Of a stretch of 64,000 nucleotides of DNA, positions 42,697 to 52,377 are shown in pieces. The notes beneath the pieces are model-generated. The model was given only the letters and a program-made list of their open reading frames with translations. It ran no database searches and had not been told where the DNA came from. A program made the translations under genes and the position numbers. The stretch spans positions 62,001-126,000 of the forward strand of contig JANRLL010000001.1 of assembly GCA_033762715.1 (NCBI GenBank), in the 5' to 3' direction. Within the stretch, counting starts at the first letter, position 1. The number at the start of each line of letters is the position of its first letter. The DNA comes from JANRLL01 sp033762715 (GTDB lineage Bacteria; Pseudomonadota; Alphaproteobacteria; Rickettsiales; SXRF01).

Positions 42697-44547
42697 ATGT
42701 CCGATAATTCACTGTCCCTGCAAACAGGACGCACCATTATTCAACGTTATGTGGAGACGATGCCGCATACCCCTGGGGTGTATCGGATGATCGATCACGC
42801 GGGCAACGTGCTCTATGTTGGAAAAGCAAAAAGTTTGAAGAACAGAGCGTCGTCCTATTTGAATGTAGGAGCATTGAACGCACGCTTGCAACGAATGGTG
42901 TCTCAGACCGCATCGATGGAGATTATCACTACGCGTTCTGAAGCAGAGGCATTATTGCTGGAAGCCAACCTAGTTAAAAAATTTGCTCCGCGCTACAACA
43001 TTCTTCTGAAAGATGACAAATCATTTCCTTACATCTTTTTGTCAGGTGATCACGAATATCCTTGCATCACCAAACATCGCGGTCCTAAAACCAAAAAGGG
43101 AAAATATTATGGGCCATTCGTATCGGCTGGCGCGGTGAATGAAACCCTCGCTATCCTGCAGAAAGCCTTCTTGCTCAGGCCGTGTTCGGATAGCGTATTT
43201 AATAGCCGTACGCGTCCGTGCCTGCAGTATCAGATCAAGCGCTGCAGCGCGCCTTGCGTCAATAAAATTAGCAAAGAAGATTATGCTGAGTTGGTAGAGC
43301 AGGCGCAGGCGTTTCTGTCTGGAAAGAATCAAGAAATTCAGCAAGAGTTGATCGAAGAAATGCAGACCTACAGCTTGCAGATGAATTATGAAAAGGCGCG
43401 TATCATACGCGATCGTATTCGTGCGCTTACCACCGTTCAGCAGCAGCATGATTTGGATAATGAAGCGGTGGGGAATGTGGATATATTCGTGTTAGCGCGC
43501 GAAGGCATGCAATGTTGCATTCAGCTATTTTCGGTTCGCGCTGGACGCAATTATGGTAACCGTTCCTGGTTTCCCACTCATTCAGAGGATTATAGCGATA
43601 GCGAAATCCTAGAGACGTTCATTGCGCAATTCTACCAAACGCAGCTGCCGCCACAAACCATCCTGGTCAATGCGGTGATACATGAAGTCAGCTTGCTTGA
43701 AGAAGCATTGCAATTACAAGCACAGTATAAAGTAGAGATTGTTCAACCATTACGTGGTGAGAAGCGTAAATTATTAGATCAGGCGCTGGTGAATGCACGC
43801 CAGGCCCTTATTCGCCATATGACGATGAGCGCCACTCAGCAAGAGGTGCTAGCATCGCTACAGAGCTTGTTCGGCTTAGAAGACGCACCGCAGCGCATAG
43901 AAGTCTATGATAACAGTCATATCAGTGGGGTCCATGCAACGGGTGCGATGATTGTTGCGGGACCGGATGGCTTCATAAAATCAGAGTATCGCAAATTTAA
44001 CATCAAAGATGAAAGCACGGTGCCTGGCGATGATTACGCTATGATGCGTGAAGTATTGATGCGCCGCTTTAAGCGACTAGAAGGTGAAGCTGGGGCCGTA
44101 CCAGATCTGGTGCTGATTGACGGTGGCGCAGGTCAGCTTTCGACAGCGATGGCGGTATTCGAAGAGTTAGGCGTACAAAATATTGCGTTGGTTGCTATTG
44201 CTAAAGGACCGGATCGCAATGCGGGCAGGGAACAATTCTTCATGCCAGGCAAAGCACCGTTCCAATTACCAATGGATGATGCTGCACTCCATTATTTGCA
44301 GCGCTTACGCGATGAAGCGCATCGTTTCGCCATCGGCACCCATCGCAATAAGCGTAGTAAATCGATGCAAGTCTCCGAGTTGGATCAAATCCCAGGCATT
44401 GGCTCTGTTCGCAAGAAAGCGCTGCTAATGCATTTCGGTTCGGCCAAAGCCGTGGCAGCTGCCAGTGTGGAGGAGATTGCCAAGGTGGAAAATATAAACC
44501 GTGTGACGGCTGAAATGATCTTTGCCCATTTTCACGGTGAGGCCTAA
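42697..44547 (+). CDS. uvrC: Excinuclease ABC subunit C
   Basis: 616 residues. The GIY-YIG nuclease is at the N-terminus (PGVYRMIDHAGNVLYVGKAKSLKNR, residues ~25-50, with the metal Glu in SEAEALLLEANLVK). The UVR segment follows (YEKARIIRDRIRAL), then the RNase H-like endonuclease (EVYDNSHISG, LVLIDGGAGQL) and a C-terminal HhH pair (LDQIPGIGSVRKKALLMHFG). It makes the two incisions of nucleotide excision repair with UvrAB. It ends at a bidirectional terminator. Confidence 0.96.
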   Translation: MSDNSLSLQTGRTIIQRYVETMPHTPGVYRMIDHAGNVLYVGKAKSLKNRASSYLNVGALNARLQRMVSQTASMEIITTRSEAEALLLEANLVKKFAPRYNILLKDDKSFPYIFLSGDHEYPCITKHRGPKTKKGKYYGPFVSAGAVNETLAILQKAFLLRPCSDSVFNSRTRPCLQYQIKRCSAPCVNKISKEDYAELVEQAQAFLSGKNQEIQQELIEEMQTYSLQMNYEKARIIRDRIRALTTVQQQHDLDNEAVGNVDIFVLAREGMQCCIQLFSVRAGRNYGNRSWFPTHSEDYSDSEILETFIAQFYQTQLPPQTILVNAVIHEVSLLEEALQLQAQYKVEIVQPLRGEKRKLLDQALVNARQALIRHMTMSATQQEVLASLQSLFGLEDAPQRIEVYDNSHISGVHATGAMIVAGPDGFIKSEYRKFNIKDESTVPGDDYAMMREVLMRRFKRLEGEAGAVPDLVLIDGGAGQLSTAMAVFEELGVQNIALVAIAKGPDRNAGREQFFMPGKAPFQLPMDDAALHYLQRLRDEAHRFAIGTHRNKRSKSMQVSELDQIPGIGSVRKKALLMHFGSAKAVAAASVEEIAKVENINRVTAEMIFAHFHGEA

Positions 44548-44552
44548 CATAA

Positions 44553-44580
44553 AAAAAGGGAGCCCAAAGGCTCCCTTTTT
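44553..44580. terminator. Bidirectional terminator between uvrC and phasin genes
   Basis: AAAAAGGGAGCC (44553-44564), CAAA loop, GGCTCCCTTTTT (44569-44580). A perfect 12-pair arm ends in A-run and T-run, so it terminates both convergent genes. Confidence 0.93.
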
Positions 44581-44598
44581 ATTCAATCAATCTAACAA

Positions 44599-45021
44599 TT
44601 ATTGTTTGTTCGATTTTTTAGCAGCAGGTGCTTGACCAGCAGCTTTGCTGATTTCAGCCAGGCTTTCAGCAGCGCGTTGATTCAAGATATCAAAGGCTTC
44701 GAAGCTTGATTTGGTAGCGGTTTCTACGATTTCACGGATGTTAGCCAGCGTGTTTTCGAAGATCGATTTAGCCAGATCGCTTTGTTTAGCAAGGCTAGCT
44801 TCTGGGGTGTTGCCCGACAGAATGTCTTTCGATGCTTTCAAAATGCTTTCTACGTTGTCACGAGCTACTTCAGCTTGACGGCGAGAGATAGCTTGCGCGC
44901 TTTCAACCACGGTTTGGTTAACAGCCGAAACGGTTTCGATGTTGCGGCGTTGGGTAGAAAACAATTGGTTCAGATCCAACGAGTTTTTGAAAAAGTCAGA
45001 AAATGCAAAATTGGTACTCAT
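44599..45021 (-). CDS. Phasin (PHA granule-associated protein)
   Basis: 140 residues from the ATG at 45021, preceded by AGGAG. An extended frame to 45132 has no such site. The sequence is almost wholly helical (SLDLNQLFSTQRRNIETVSAVNQTVVESAQAIS, RRQAEVARDNVESILKASKDILSG) with the usual phasin ordering and an Ala/Lys-rich tail. It coats PHB granules and pairs functionally with phaZ at 5.9-7.1 kb. proC lies 127 bases upstream on the same strand and may precede it in a transcript. Confidence 0.88.
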   Translation of the reverse strand: MSTNFAFSDFFKNSLDLNQLFSTQRRNIETVSAVNQTVVESAQAISRRQAEVARDNVESILKASKDILSGNTPEASLAKQSDLAKSIFENTLANIREIVETATKSSFEAFDILNQRAAESLAEISKAAGQAPAAKKSNKQ

Positions 45022-45147
45022 AAATATTCTCCTATATGTTGTCTTCTGTAGTCGATTAACAGAATCGGGCACATCATGGGATATTAGAGGTGAGAAGTCA
45101 AGATTTTTTTGTGCAACGCACAATATATTCAAGATATTGATTTATAT

Positions 45148-45957
45148 CTATTTTGATAGCTCTTTGCTACGTTCGGCTGCCTTTTTTACCGCTTCTTGAA
45201 CCAGACTTTTGAGCCCATTTTTTTCCATTAAGACGCGAAGTCCGGCCTCAGTCGTTCCACCGGGGCTGGTAACTTGTTGGCGCAGCGCATCCAATGAATC
45301 TGTGCTCGCGCGCGCTAATTCTCCACTGCCGATGAGTGTTGCAATCGCGAGCTGTTTAGCCATGGCTTCGGGCAATCCATGTTCGATGCCTGCTTGTGTT
45401 AGCGCATCGAGAAACAAAAATACATAGGCCGGTCCACTGCCCGAGACTGCGGTGACTGCATCCATCCATTGTTCGTTCTCTATCCAGCTCGTTTGCCCCA
45501 CGGCGGCGAGTAAATTCGTTGCAGTTTTTTTAGCGATGCTGGGAAGTGCTTTAGACGCGCATAGCACACTCATGCCTTTTCCAATCAATGCCGGTGTATT
45601 GGGCATCACGCGCACGATGTGTGCATCACGACCTAAATGGGAGTGGAAAAAAGACAATGGCTTGCCGGCGGCAATGGAAATATAGAGAGGCTTACTGCCG
45701 AAACGTTTTTTAAAGGCAGGCAGCATGGTGGATAATTGTTGTGGCTTCACGGCAAAGACGATGACGTGCGGACGCAATGATGTTGGAACAAACTCCAGAT
45801 CAGAGACCCATCGTGATTTCATACCACGCATGGTGGGGGCATTGGGTTCAATCACCCAAAAATCCTGTATGCCTATGGTTGCGGATTTTTTCCAACGCGT
45901 GAGCAGGGCGCTGCCCATACGGCCACATCCCACCAGTAACAGCGAGCGGTCAGTCAT
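45148..45957 (-). CDS. proC: Pyrroline-5-carboxylate reductase
   Basis: 269 residues. Rossmann start LLVGCGRMGSALLTRW, AVKPQQLSTMLP, VMPNTPALIGKGMSV and SGSGPAYVFLFLDALTQAGIEHGL, then QVTSPGGTTEAGLRVLMEKNG. It reduces P5C to proline with NAD(P)H. ybjN lies 39 bases upstream on the same strand, a pairing recurrent in alphaproteobacteria. Confidence 0.95.
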   Translation of the reverse strand: MTDRSLLLVGCGRMGSALLTRWKKSATIGIQDFWVIEPNAPTMRGMKSRWVSDLEFVPTSLRPHVIVFAVKPQQLSTMLPAFKKRFGSKPLYISIAAGKPLSFFHSHLGRDAHIVRVMPNTPALIGKGMSVLCASKALPSIAKKTATNLLAAVGQTSWIENEQWMDAVTAVSGSGPAYVFLFLDALTQAGIEHGLPEAMAKQLAIATLIGSGELARASTDSLDALRQQVTSPGGTTEAGLRVLMEKNGLKSLVQEAVKKAAERSKELSK

Positions 45958-45996
45958 GTGAATTCCTTAAGGTCAGGGTGACACACACCCTTTCTA

Positions 45997-46503
45997 TCAA
46001 GCTTCGCCGACAGTTTCAAATATTGCGATGGTGAGCGCTTCGCTCGGGCTTTTGCCGCCCCATACTACGGATTGCAACGCTGGGTAAAAGCGATCGCATT
46101 CGCTAATAGCGAGATCCATCAACTCTTGCATATGCTCTTGTGAGGTGCCTGCGCCATCACGCACCAGTAATGCATGGCGGAAGGTAATGGTTCCATCTTC
46201 AGAGGAGATATTAAAATGGCCCATCCATAATTTCTCATTCACCAATGCGAGTAGTGCATAGACTTTAGAGAATGTTTTTTTCGGCAGCTTCGTATCGAGC
46301 GTGCACGACAATGTCATGGCGCCAGAGTCTTCTTGCCAGTTGAACCACATGCGATAATTGCAACATGCACCATTCACTTCAGCGATTAACTCGCTATCGG
46401 CCGGGCGATCGAACACCCAATCACGATCGACGATTACAGTTTCAGCGACATCGATAGGATTGTGGAAGATGTCTTCGTGTTTGAGCATGAACGAACTCGT
46501 CAT
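45997..46503 (-). CDS. YbjN-family protein
   Basis: 168 residues from the ATG at 46503, with AGGAG upstream. A longer start at 46524 is less suited. The fold resembles type-III-secretion chaperone-like domains (FNWQEDSGAMTLSCTLDTKLPKKTFSKVYALLALVNEKLWMGHFNISSEDGTITFRHALLV), as in the YbjN family. In E. coli the homologue influences motility and stress response, but its direct function is unknown. It precedes proC. Confidence 0.82.
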   Translation of the reverse strand: MTSSFMLKHEDIFHNPIDVAETVIVDRDWVFDRPADSELIAEVNGACCNYRMWFNWQEDSGAMTLSCTLDTKLPKKTFSKVYALLALVNEKLWMGHFNISSEDGTITFRHALLVRDGAGTSQEHMQELMDLAISECDRFYPALQSVVWGGKSPSEALTIAIFETVGEA

Positions 46504-46697
46504 TAGTATAATCTCCTGATGCATTTTGTGTGCGGGTGATACTTAGGAAAGAAAGGCTAGAAGCCGTTTCTGGCTATTATCCTTGCATGGAATTCCCAAA
46601 AAGCCAATCATTTAAAAATGAATAAACGAAAATTATTTTTCCGTTATATATCAATATCTTGCATATATATTTTGCGCAGGGCAATATCCGCTTGAAT

Positions 46698-46958
46698 TTA
46701 CTTAGAAATCAGCCCTTCGAGGCGCTTTTCGAGTGCATCGAGGCGCTTAGCAAATTTCTCTTGTTCTTCCCGTATCTTAGTCTGCATTTCCAGCAGCGTT
46801 TGATACTCTTCTCTCGAGGGATAGTTCATATTCTGTAATAATTTTTCAATCTGGAGGCGAGCCATTTCATCAAGCCCCTGTTTCATCTCCACAATTTCAC
46901 CAGCCGCTTGACTGGCCATCTTGGCTAAATCATCTAAAAATCTATTGTCTTTCTGCAT
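46698..46958 (-). CDS. ubiK: UbiK / BMFP-type accessory factor for ubiquinone biosynthesis
   Basis: 86 residues. The N-terminal amphipathic helix and C-terminal coiled coil (REEQEKFAKRLDALEKRLEGLISK, residues 63-86) are the family hallmark of BMFP/DUF526/UbiK. It aids the COQ-like Ubi complex in O2-dependent steps, probably with UbiJ. It runs divergently from hldD with overlapping promoter space. Other ubiquinone genes in the window: ubiA. Confidence 0.82.
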   Translation of the reverse strand: MQKDNRFLDDLAKMASQAAGEIVEMKQGLDEMARLQIEKLLQNMNYPSREEYQTLLEMQTKIREEQEKFAKRLDALEKRLEGLISK

Positions 46959-47037
46959 GTTACCTCACTTATCCACCGGATTTTTACTCTTTCTTAAAGG
47001 GCAGCACAGTATAATAGAGAGTAGGAGGGAAATCATT

Positions 47038-48030
47038 ATGAAAACCATTCTTGTTACAGGCGGCGCCGGATTTATTGGATCTAACCTGGTGGCAACACTG
47101 CTTGAACGTAATACCCACCGCGTAGTGATCTGCGATCGTTTTGGTAACGATAATAAATGGCGGAACTTACGTAAGCACCATGTGTTCGAAATTATCTCCC
47201 CTGAATGCATGTATGAATGGTTGGAAGATAATCATCAGCAGGTTGAGATGATTTTCCATTTAGGCGGGGTTTCATCGACGGTTGAAAAAGACGTTGATCT
47301 GGTACTCAAGCACAATTTCACCTTATCGTTGCAATTATGGCAGTGGTGTAACAAGCACCATGTGCGCTTGCTCTATATCTCCTCATACGCAGTGTATGGC
47401 GATGGCGAGCAGGGATTCGATGACCGCATGGATCTGGAGTATCTGCAGTCGCTGCGCCCTATGGGCCCGTATGGCTGGAGCAAGCTACTATTTGACGTGC
47501 ATGTAGCTAATGTAGTGAATCGCAAAGAATTTGAGATACCACAATGGGTAGGGCTGCGTATGTTTAACAACTACGGTCCCAATGAATTTCACAAACTTGA
47601 CAACCAAAGCGTGGTTTCTAAAATTGCGCCGCATGCGATTCAAGCCGGCAGTGTGAAGCTGTTTCGCTCGCATAACCCCAGATACAAGGACGGTGAGCAG
47701 CGCCGTGACGTGATCTATATCAAAGATAGCGTGCGCGTGATGCTGTGGTTTTTAGACAATCCGCAGATTTCCGGCCTCTATAATTTAGGTACGGGTGTTG
47801 CCAGCAGTTTCAATGAAATGGCATTGGCCATATTTAGCGCGATTAATCGTCGGGCTAATATCCATTATATTGATATGCCGGAGTCGTTGGCGCCGCACTA
47901 TCAATATTATACGCAAGCCAAGATGGATAAGCTGATTGCCGCGGGCTATAGCGCACCCCTGATGTCGCTACAAGACGGGGTAAAAGACTATGTGCAGAAT
48001 TACTTACTGAAGGACGATCCGTACCGTTAA
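47038..48030 (+). CDS. hldD: ADP-L-glycero-D-manno-heptose-6-epimerase-like protein
   Basis: 330 residues from the ATG at 47038, preceded by GGAGGGAAATC. Extra codons to 46921 overlap ubiK and are not used. NAD-binding VTGGAGFIGSNLVA is at residue 6, and the SDR catalytic pair is Ser/Tyr/Lys in SSYAVYGDG and YGWSKLLFD. FNNYGPNEFHK and RRDVIYIKDSVRVMLWFLDN agree closely with HldD. It makes ADP-L-glycero-D-manno-heptose for the LPS inner core. Other hld genes are not in the window. A related epimerase of another sugar is possible but less likely. Confidence 0.82.
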   Translation: MKTILVTGGAGFIGSNLVATLLERNTHRVVICDRFGNDNKWRNLRKHHVFEIISPECMYEWLEDNHQQVEMIFHLGGVSSTVEKDVDLVLKHNFTLSLQLWQWCNKHHVRLLYISSYAVYGDGEQGFDDRMDLEYLQSLRPMGPYGWSKLLFDVHVANVVNRKEFEIPQWVGLRMFNNYGPNEFHKLDNQSVVSKIAPHAIQAGSVKLFRSHNPRYKDGEQRRDVIYIKDSVRVMLWFLDNPQISGLYNLGTGVASSFNEMALAIFSAINRRANIHYIDMPESLAPHYQYYTQAKMDKLIAAGYSAPLMSLQDGVKDYVQNYLLKDDPYR

Positions 48031-48032
48031 CG

Positions 48033-49529
48033 CTACGCGGATTTTGCCACATAGCTTTTAAAGCCTTCATTGATGACTTCAATTCGGCGTCTAATGGCAT
48101 CGCCCATAGCATCTTCCATGCCGTCGGTTAAATGCAATGCAATATTTTTACCCGTAGGCTCGAGACTGGTTTTATGCAGGCTACCCGCAACACTACCTGA
48201 AAGGTGATAGGCGAGGTTGGCGCAGCTTCCCACCAGCTTGGCCCAGCGCATGTCGCTTGCATCAATTAGTTTCAGCGCTGGCCAATCGGCTTTCGCTTTA
48301 TATTGATAGCGGTAATAGAGTGCGAGCGCCAAGGTTACCCGTTCTTTATGCGAAATACCGGTAAGCGCAGAGTATAACATACGATGAAAAGCCCAATCCG
48401 CACGATATTCAGGATGGATGTGCAGCGCGATATCCGTCAGCAGACAAAGCGCAAAGCGTATACGCCCCTGGCTTTCAGTTTCATTATCTACTAGCGGCTG
48501 CATCCAGGTATAGAGCTCATTGGCATAGGCAGTGGAACGGCCGCCTTTGGTGGCATATTCATGGCACGAGGTTAATAATCCGTCCTGCTCGCGCGAGAAG
48601 GGTGACAATTTCTCATAGAGGTAACCTTCACGAATACCGCTGGCAGAAAATACTACCAGCTTGGGCTTGGCGGTTCTGATAATTTTTTCCAGCACCATGG
48701 CCGCACCCGGCAGAGCCGGAATACGTTTGGTCGCCACACCCGGCAGCTTTTCTAATTTATCCGCTGGTAGCTCCATGATCGAAGCGAGGAATTTAGCGAA
48801 CTCATCGGCGCGCACGGTATATTCATGCAGAATTTTAAGCGGGTAGTTCACATGCTCCATATGCATTTTAGCCAAGGCGCGGAAACTGCCGCCAATCGCA
48901 TAGAAATGCGAGGTTTTGTGATCGTCCAGCCAGTTGATTTCTTCAAAGCGCTTATCAATAAGTTTGCGTAGCTTATCTTTGTCGCCTTTGGTTTCGTCAA
49001 TCATGCGAAGGCTGCCGAGCAGAAGACTAGTATGGTCCTCGATATGACCTTCATCCACGCGTACCAGCTCAATGCTGCCGCCACCTAGATCGCCGGTAAT
49101 GCCATTGGGCTTATGGATGGACGCGCATACGCCAAACGCACCGAGCTTAGCTTCTTTTTGACCGCTAATAATATCGATATCAATATGGTAGCGATCAGAA
49201 AGCAGGCGGGCGAAGCTCTTGCCATCTTGCGCATCACGAATGGCGGCGGTGGCCATAATATACAGTGAAGTCACCTCCATATTTTTGCTCATGGCAAGGA
49301 AGCGCTTAAGCGCGTCTTCAGCCATTTCAATGCCGTCCGGATTCAATATGCCGCTGGTAGCCAACCCTTTACCCAAGGCGCACATCACCTTTTCATTATA
49401 AATAGGCACCGGACAGCGCTTCTGCTGGTCATACACCACAAGGCGGATCGAGTTGGAACCGATGTCGATAATCCCAATACGGCCGTCGCGCGAAGAGACT
49501 ACACTCAATTCAAAGGTGGGTTGGGACAC
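48033..49529 (-). CDS. ppx: Exopolyphosphatase / guanosine pentaphosphate phosphatase family
   Basis: 498 residues with the actin-like ASKHA fold. Phosphate loop 1 is GIIDIGSNSIRLVVYD near residue 17, and loop 2 is GDLGGGSIELVRV near 146. A C-terminal HD-like helical part holds HIHPEYRADWAFHRMLYSALTGISHKER. It trims polyphosphate from its ends, perhaps also pppGpp. It is nine bases after ppk on the same strand, so synthesis and degradation of polyphosphate are encoded together. Confidence 0.92.
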   Translation of the reverse strand: MSQPTFELSVVSSRDGRIGIIDIGSNSIRLVVYDQQKRCPVPIYNEKVMCALGKGLATSGILNPDGIEMAEDALKRFLAMSKNMEVTSLYIMATAAIRDAQDGKSFARLLSDRYHIDIDIISGQKEAKLGAFGVCASIHKPNGITGDLGGGSIELVRVDEGHIEDHTSLLLGSLRMIDETKGDKDKLRKLIDKRFEEINWLDDHKTSHFYAIGGSFRALAKMHMEHVNYPLKILHEYTVRADEFAKFLASIMELPADKLEKLPGVATKRIPALPGAAMVLEKIIRTAKPKLVVFSASGIREGYLYEKLSPFSREQDGLLTSCHEYATKGGRSTAYANELYTWMQPLVDNETESQGRIRFALCLLTDIALHIHPEYRADWAFHRMLYSALTGISHKERVTLALALYYRYQYKAKADWPALKLIDASDMRWAKLVGSCANLAYHLSGSVAGSLHKTSLEPTGKNIALHLTDGMEDAMGDAIRRRIEVINEGFKSYVAKSA

Positions 49530-49537
49530 GCTATTCC

Positions 49538-51679
49538 TTATTTCTTTGCGGGCTTATATTGGAGCAATTGTGACGACTTGGCCTTTTTTAGCGCTTTTCC
49601 GCGTCCAGATAAACTAGGATTATTAGCAAAATATTCATGGGCCGACAGACTATGACTCGAGGCAAATAAATGCTCATAGGTACCATCAGGTTGCATCAGC
49701 CAGCTTTGCCTTTCATCTTTAAGGTTAGCAAGCATAATCTGGCCCATAATCTGTTCATGCACCGTCTGGTTCTCAATAGGTACTAATACCTCAATGCGCC
49801 AATCAAAGTTACGCGGCATCCAGTCGCCGGAGGTGATAAACACCTTCGCATGGCTGGAAGGCAGTTCATGCCCATTGCCGAAACAGACAATACGTGCATG
49901 CTCTAAGAATCGCCCAACAATGCTTTTGACGCGAATATTTTCCGACAAGCCCGGCACGCCGGGGCGCAAGCAGCAAATACCGCGCACGACCAGATCGATT
50001 TGTACGCCCGCTTGTGAGGCGCGGTAGAGCGTGTCGATAATATCTGCATCGACCAGCGAATTCATTTTGGCCCACATGCTGCCAGGCTTGCCGGCTTTCG
50101 CGTGCGCAATTTCATCTTCAATTAAATGGATCAGTTTTTTGCGCAGGTCGCGTGGGGCGATAATCAGCTTTTTAAATTCCCGCGGCGGCGCGTAGCCGGT
50201 CACGAAATTAAACAGATAAGCCGCATCTCGGCACAAATCGGGGTCGCAGGTGAAAAACGACAGATCGGTATAGATCTTTGCGGTGTTGGGGTGGTAATTT
50301 CCGGTGCCGAAATGGACGTAAGATACCAGCTTGCTGCCTTCGCGTCGGGTGACCAGGGTCACCTTCGCATGGGTTTTAAGCGATACGAATCCGTAGACCA
50401 CCTGCGCGCCGGCTGCCTCTAAATTGCGGGCCCATTGCAAATTGGCCTCTTCATCAAAGCGGGCTTTAAGCTCGACCAGTGCGGTGACGGTTTTGCCGGC
50501 TTCGGCCGCAGTAATCAGCGCTTTTACAATGGGCGAGTCTTTACTGGTGCGGTATAAGGTTTGCTTGATCGATACCACATCCGGATCAGCTGCGGCTTGC
50601 TTTAGGAACTGCACCACCACATCGAAGGTTTCAAACGGGTGATGCACCACAATATCTTTATTGGCAATGGCAGCAAAACAATCACCACCGAAATCGTTGA
50701 TGCGCTCGGGGAAGCGAGCGGTCATGGGCGGGAATTTAAGTTCAGGCGCCGCATGTTCCCATATTTCCTTGAGATTAGAAAGGCCTAGCATGCCCTCCAC
50801 TTCGATCACATCAGCTAGATCCACATGGATATGGTCGCAGACAAATTGCACCAGATGGCGGCTGGCTGGCGCTGCGAATTTAATCTGGATCACTCGGCCG
50901 CGGCGGCGTTGTTTAATGGCGCGTTCGAAATTGCGCACGAAATTGTCATCTTCTTCATCCACATCGAGTTCGCTATCGCGCACGATACGAAACAAGGCGT
51001 AATCCTGGATTTCAAAATGCGGCATGATCCGATCCAAATGGATACGGATAATATCTTCGAGTAAAACGAAGCGTTGCTTCTTGTTATCAGGCAAAGGTAT
51101 GAAACGCGGGAGCTTTACCGGTAGCGGAATTATCACCATTTGCTCTTTGTTTGCCGAATTGGTAAGCTGGAAGATCAGCGCTAAGCCTAAGTTTGGCAAA
51201 AAGGGAAAAGGATGGGCCGGATCGATAGCAATCGGAGTGAGTACCGGAAAGATGTTATCGGTGAAATATTCTTCCAGCCAATGCGCGTCTTTTCCCGACA
51301 GTTCATCTTGGCTTACGACAATAACATTCTGTTTTTCCAGCTCGTGTTTAAGTTTGATCCAGCATTCATGTTGGCGCGTCACCATTTTGGCGACGTGCTT
51401 GTCGATGATGGTGATTTCTTCGCTGGGGCTTAGCCCATCCATACTTTTTTTGGTAATGCCCTGGTCTACATAATCTTTAAGGCCGGCGACGCGAATCATA
51501 TAAAACTCGTCGAGGTTAGAGGCCGAGATGGATAGAAAATGCACCCGTTCAGCCAGCGGGTTATGGCTGTTGAAGGCCTCATCGAGTACGCGGCTATTGA
51601 ATGCAAGCCAGGAGAGTTCGCGGTTGATGAAACGTTCTTTGCTACTTAAGAGGATGGATTCTATTTTCTTTTCGCTCAT
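49538..51679 (-). CDS. ppk1: Polyphosphate kinase 1
   Basis: 713 residues. N-terminal domain (NRELSWLAFNSRVLDEA), head domain (EDIIRIHLDRIMPHF), then two PLD-like domains each with a His: VYGFVSLKTHAKVTLVTR (near residue 441) and SSHAKVFITSGDWMPRNFDWR (near 597). SIKQTLYRTSKDSPIV and YLFNFVTGY match the family. It transfers ATP gamma-phosphate to polyphosphate at the membrane. It is divergent from sixA across 73 bases and drives the downstream ppx. Confidence 0.96.
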   Translation of the reverse strand: MSEKKIESILLSSKERFINRELSWLAFNSRVLDEAFNSHNPLAERVHFLSISASNLDEFYMIRVAGLKDYVDQGITKKSMDGLSPSEEITIIDKHVAKMVTRQHECWIKLKHELEKQNVIVVSQDELSGKDAHWLEEYFTDNIFPVLTPIAIDPAHPFPFLPNLGLALIFQLTNSANKEQMVIIPLPVKLPRFIPLPDNKKQRFVLLEDIIRIHLDRIMPHFEIQDYALFRIVRDSELDVDEEDDNFVRNFERAIKQRRRGRVIQIKFAAPASRHLVQFVCDHIHVDLADVIEVEGMLGLSNLKEIWEHAAPELKFPPMTARFPERINDFGGDCFAAIANKDIVVHHPFETFDVVVQFLKQAAADPDVVSIKQTLYRTSKDSPIVKALITAAEAGKTVTALVELKARFDEEANLQWARNLEAAGAQVVYGFVSLKTHAKVTLVTRREGSKLVSYVHFGTGNYHPNTAKIYTDLSFFTCDPDLCRDAAYLFNFVTGYAPPREFKKLIIAPRDLRKKLIHLIEDEIAHAKAGKPGSMWAKMNSLVDADIIDTLYRASQAGVQIDLVVRGICCLRPGVPGLSENIRVKSIVGRFLEHARIVCFGNGHELPSSHAKVFITSGDWMPRNFDWRIEVLVPIENQTVHEQIMGQIMLANLKDERQSWLMQPDGTYEHLFASSHSLSAHEYFANNPSLSGRGKALKKAKSSQLLQYKPAKK

Positions 51680-51752
51680 AAACCGCCATTATAAGTTGGA
51701 ATATCTTAATTCTATGATAAAACCGGTGCAGATGACAACCAGATAACACACC

Positions 51753-52262
51753 ATGCCATCTCAAAAAAGTCTTATAATCCTGAGGCATGCAAAAGCAGTG
51801 CCGACAAAGGCTGATCTTGATGACCATGAGCGGCCGTTAGATGAGCAGGGGCAAGCCGAAGCGCGCCATGTGGGCCAGCGGCTGGCGGCGCTGGAATTGC
51901 GCCCTGATCTAATCTTTTGCTCCAGCTCGGTTCGCACACGGCAAACGGCAGAGATTATCCAGTCTTGCCTGCCGGAGATGCCTATTACCTATAGCAAAGC
52001 GCTCTATTTGGCGTCACCATCCGAGATACTAAAATTGGTTGCTGAATGTTCCGACGATATAAAGCAGTTGCTTATTATAGGGCATAATCCTGGAGCGCAT
52101 GAGCTTGCCATTAAGCTGGCACGGGGCGGTGAGGAAAAAGCGCTGAATGAAATGACGCTCACATTTCCAACCGCTGCGGTGGCGGCAATTAATTTTGAGA
52201 ATACATCGTGGGATAGCATTGCCCGCGCTGGTGGGATGCTGCGTTATTTTATAACGCCTTAG
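51753..52262 (+). CDS. sixA: SixA-like phosphohistidine phosphatase
   Basis: 169 residues. The histidine phosphatase core is LIILRHAKAVP (near residue 7), CSSSVRTRQTAEII (near 50) and LIIGHNPGAHELAIKLA (near 110). It belongs to the short SixA class that removes phosphate from phosphohistidine in phosphorelay proteins. The gene is divergent from ppk1. A link to phosphotransfer signalling is inferred from the family only. Confidence 0.9.
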   Translation: MPSQKSLIILRHAKAVPTKADLDDHERPLDEQGQAEARHVGQRLAALELRPDLIFCSSSVRTRQTAEIIQSCLPEMPITYSKALYLASPSEILKLVAECSDDIKQLLIIGHNPGAHELAIKLARGGEEKALNEMTLTFPTAAVAAINFENTSWDSIARAGGMLRYFITP

Positions 52263-52268
52263 TGTTCG

Positions 52269-52368
52269 TCATATGATCTTCAGGAGAAAATAACGGAGCA
52301 ATGGTCAGTAGACCATGCGAGCCTTCAGCGTACTTCATGTGATTTTCAGGAGAAAATCACGGAAGTAA
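52269..52368. repeat. Two diverged direct repeats with internal inverted symmetry, 66 bp apart
   Basis: TCATATGATCTTCAGGAGAAAAT (52269-52291) recurs as TCATGTGATTTTCAGGAGAAAAT at 52335-52357, continuing into AACGGA/CACGGA. In the second copy GTGATTTTC-AGGA-GAAAATCAC is a perfect 9-bp inverted repeat. TGGTC/GACCA lies between the copies. They sit just downstream of sixA and between it and the 3' end of rnpB. No terminal T-run follows, so they are not ordinary terminators. Confidence 0.6.
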
Positions 52369-52377
52369 TATATAAAA

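Noticed and set aside
52269..52368. CRISPR array
   Set aside because: Only two diverged copies with no further units and no cas genes.
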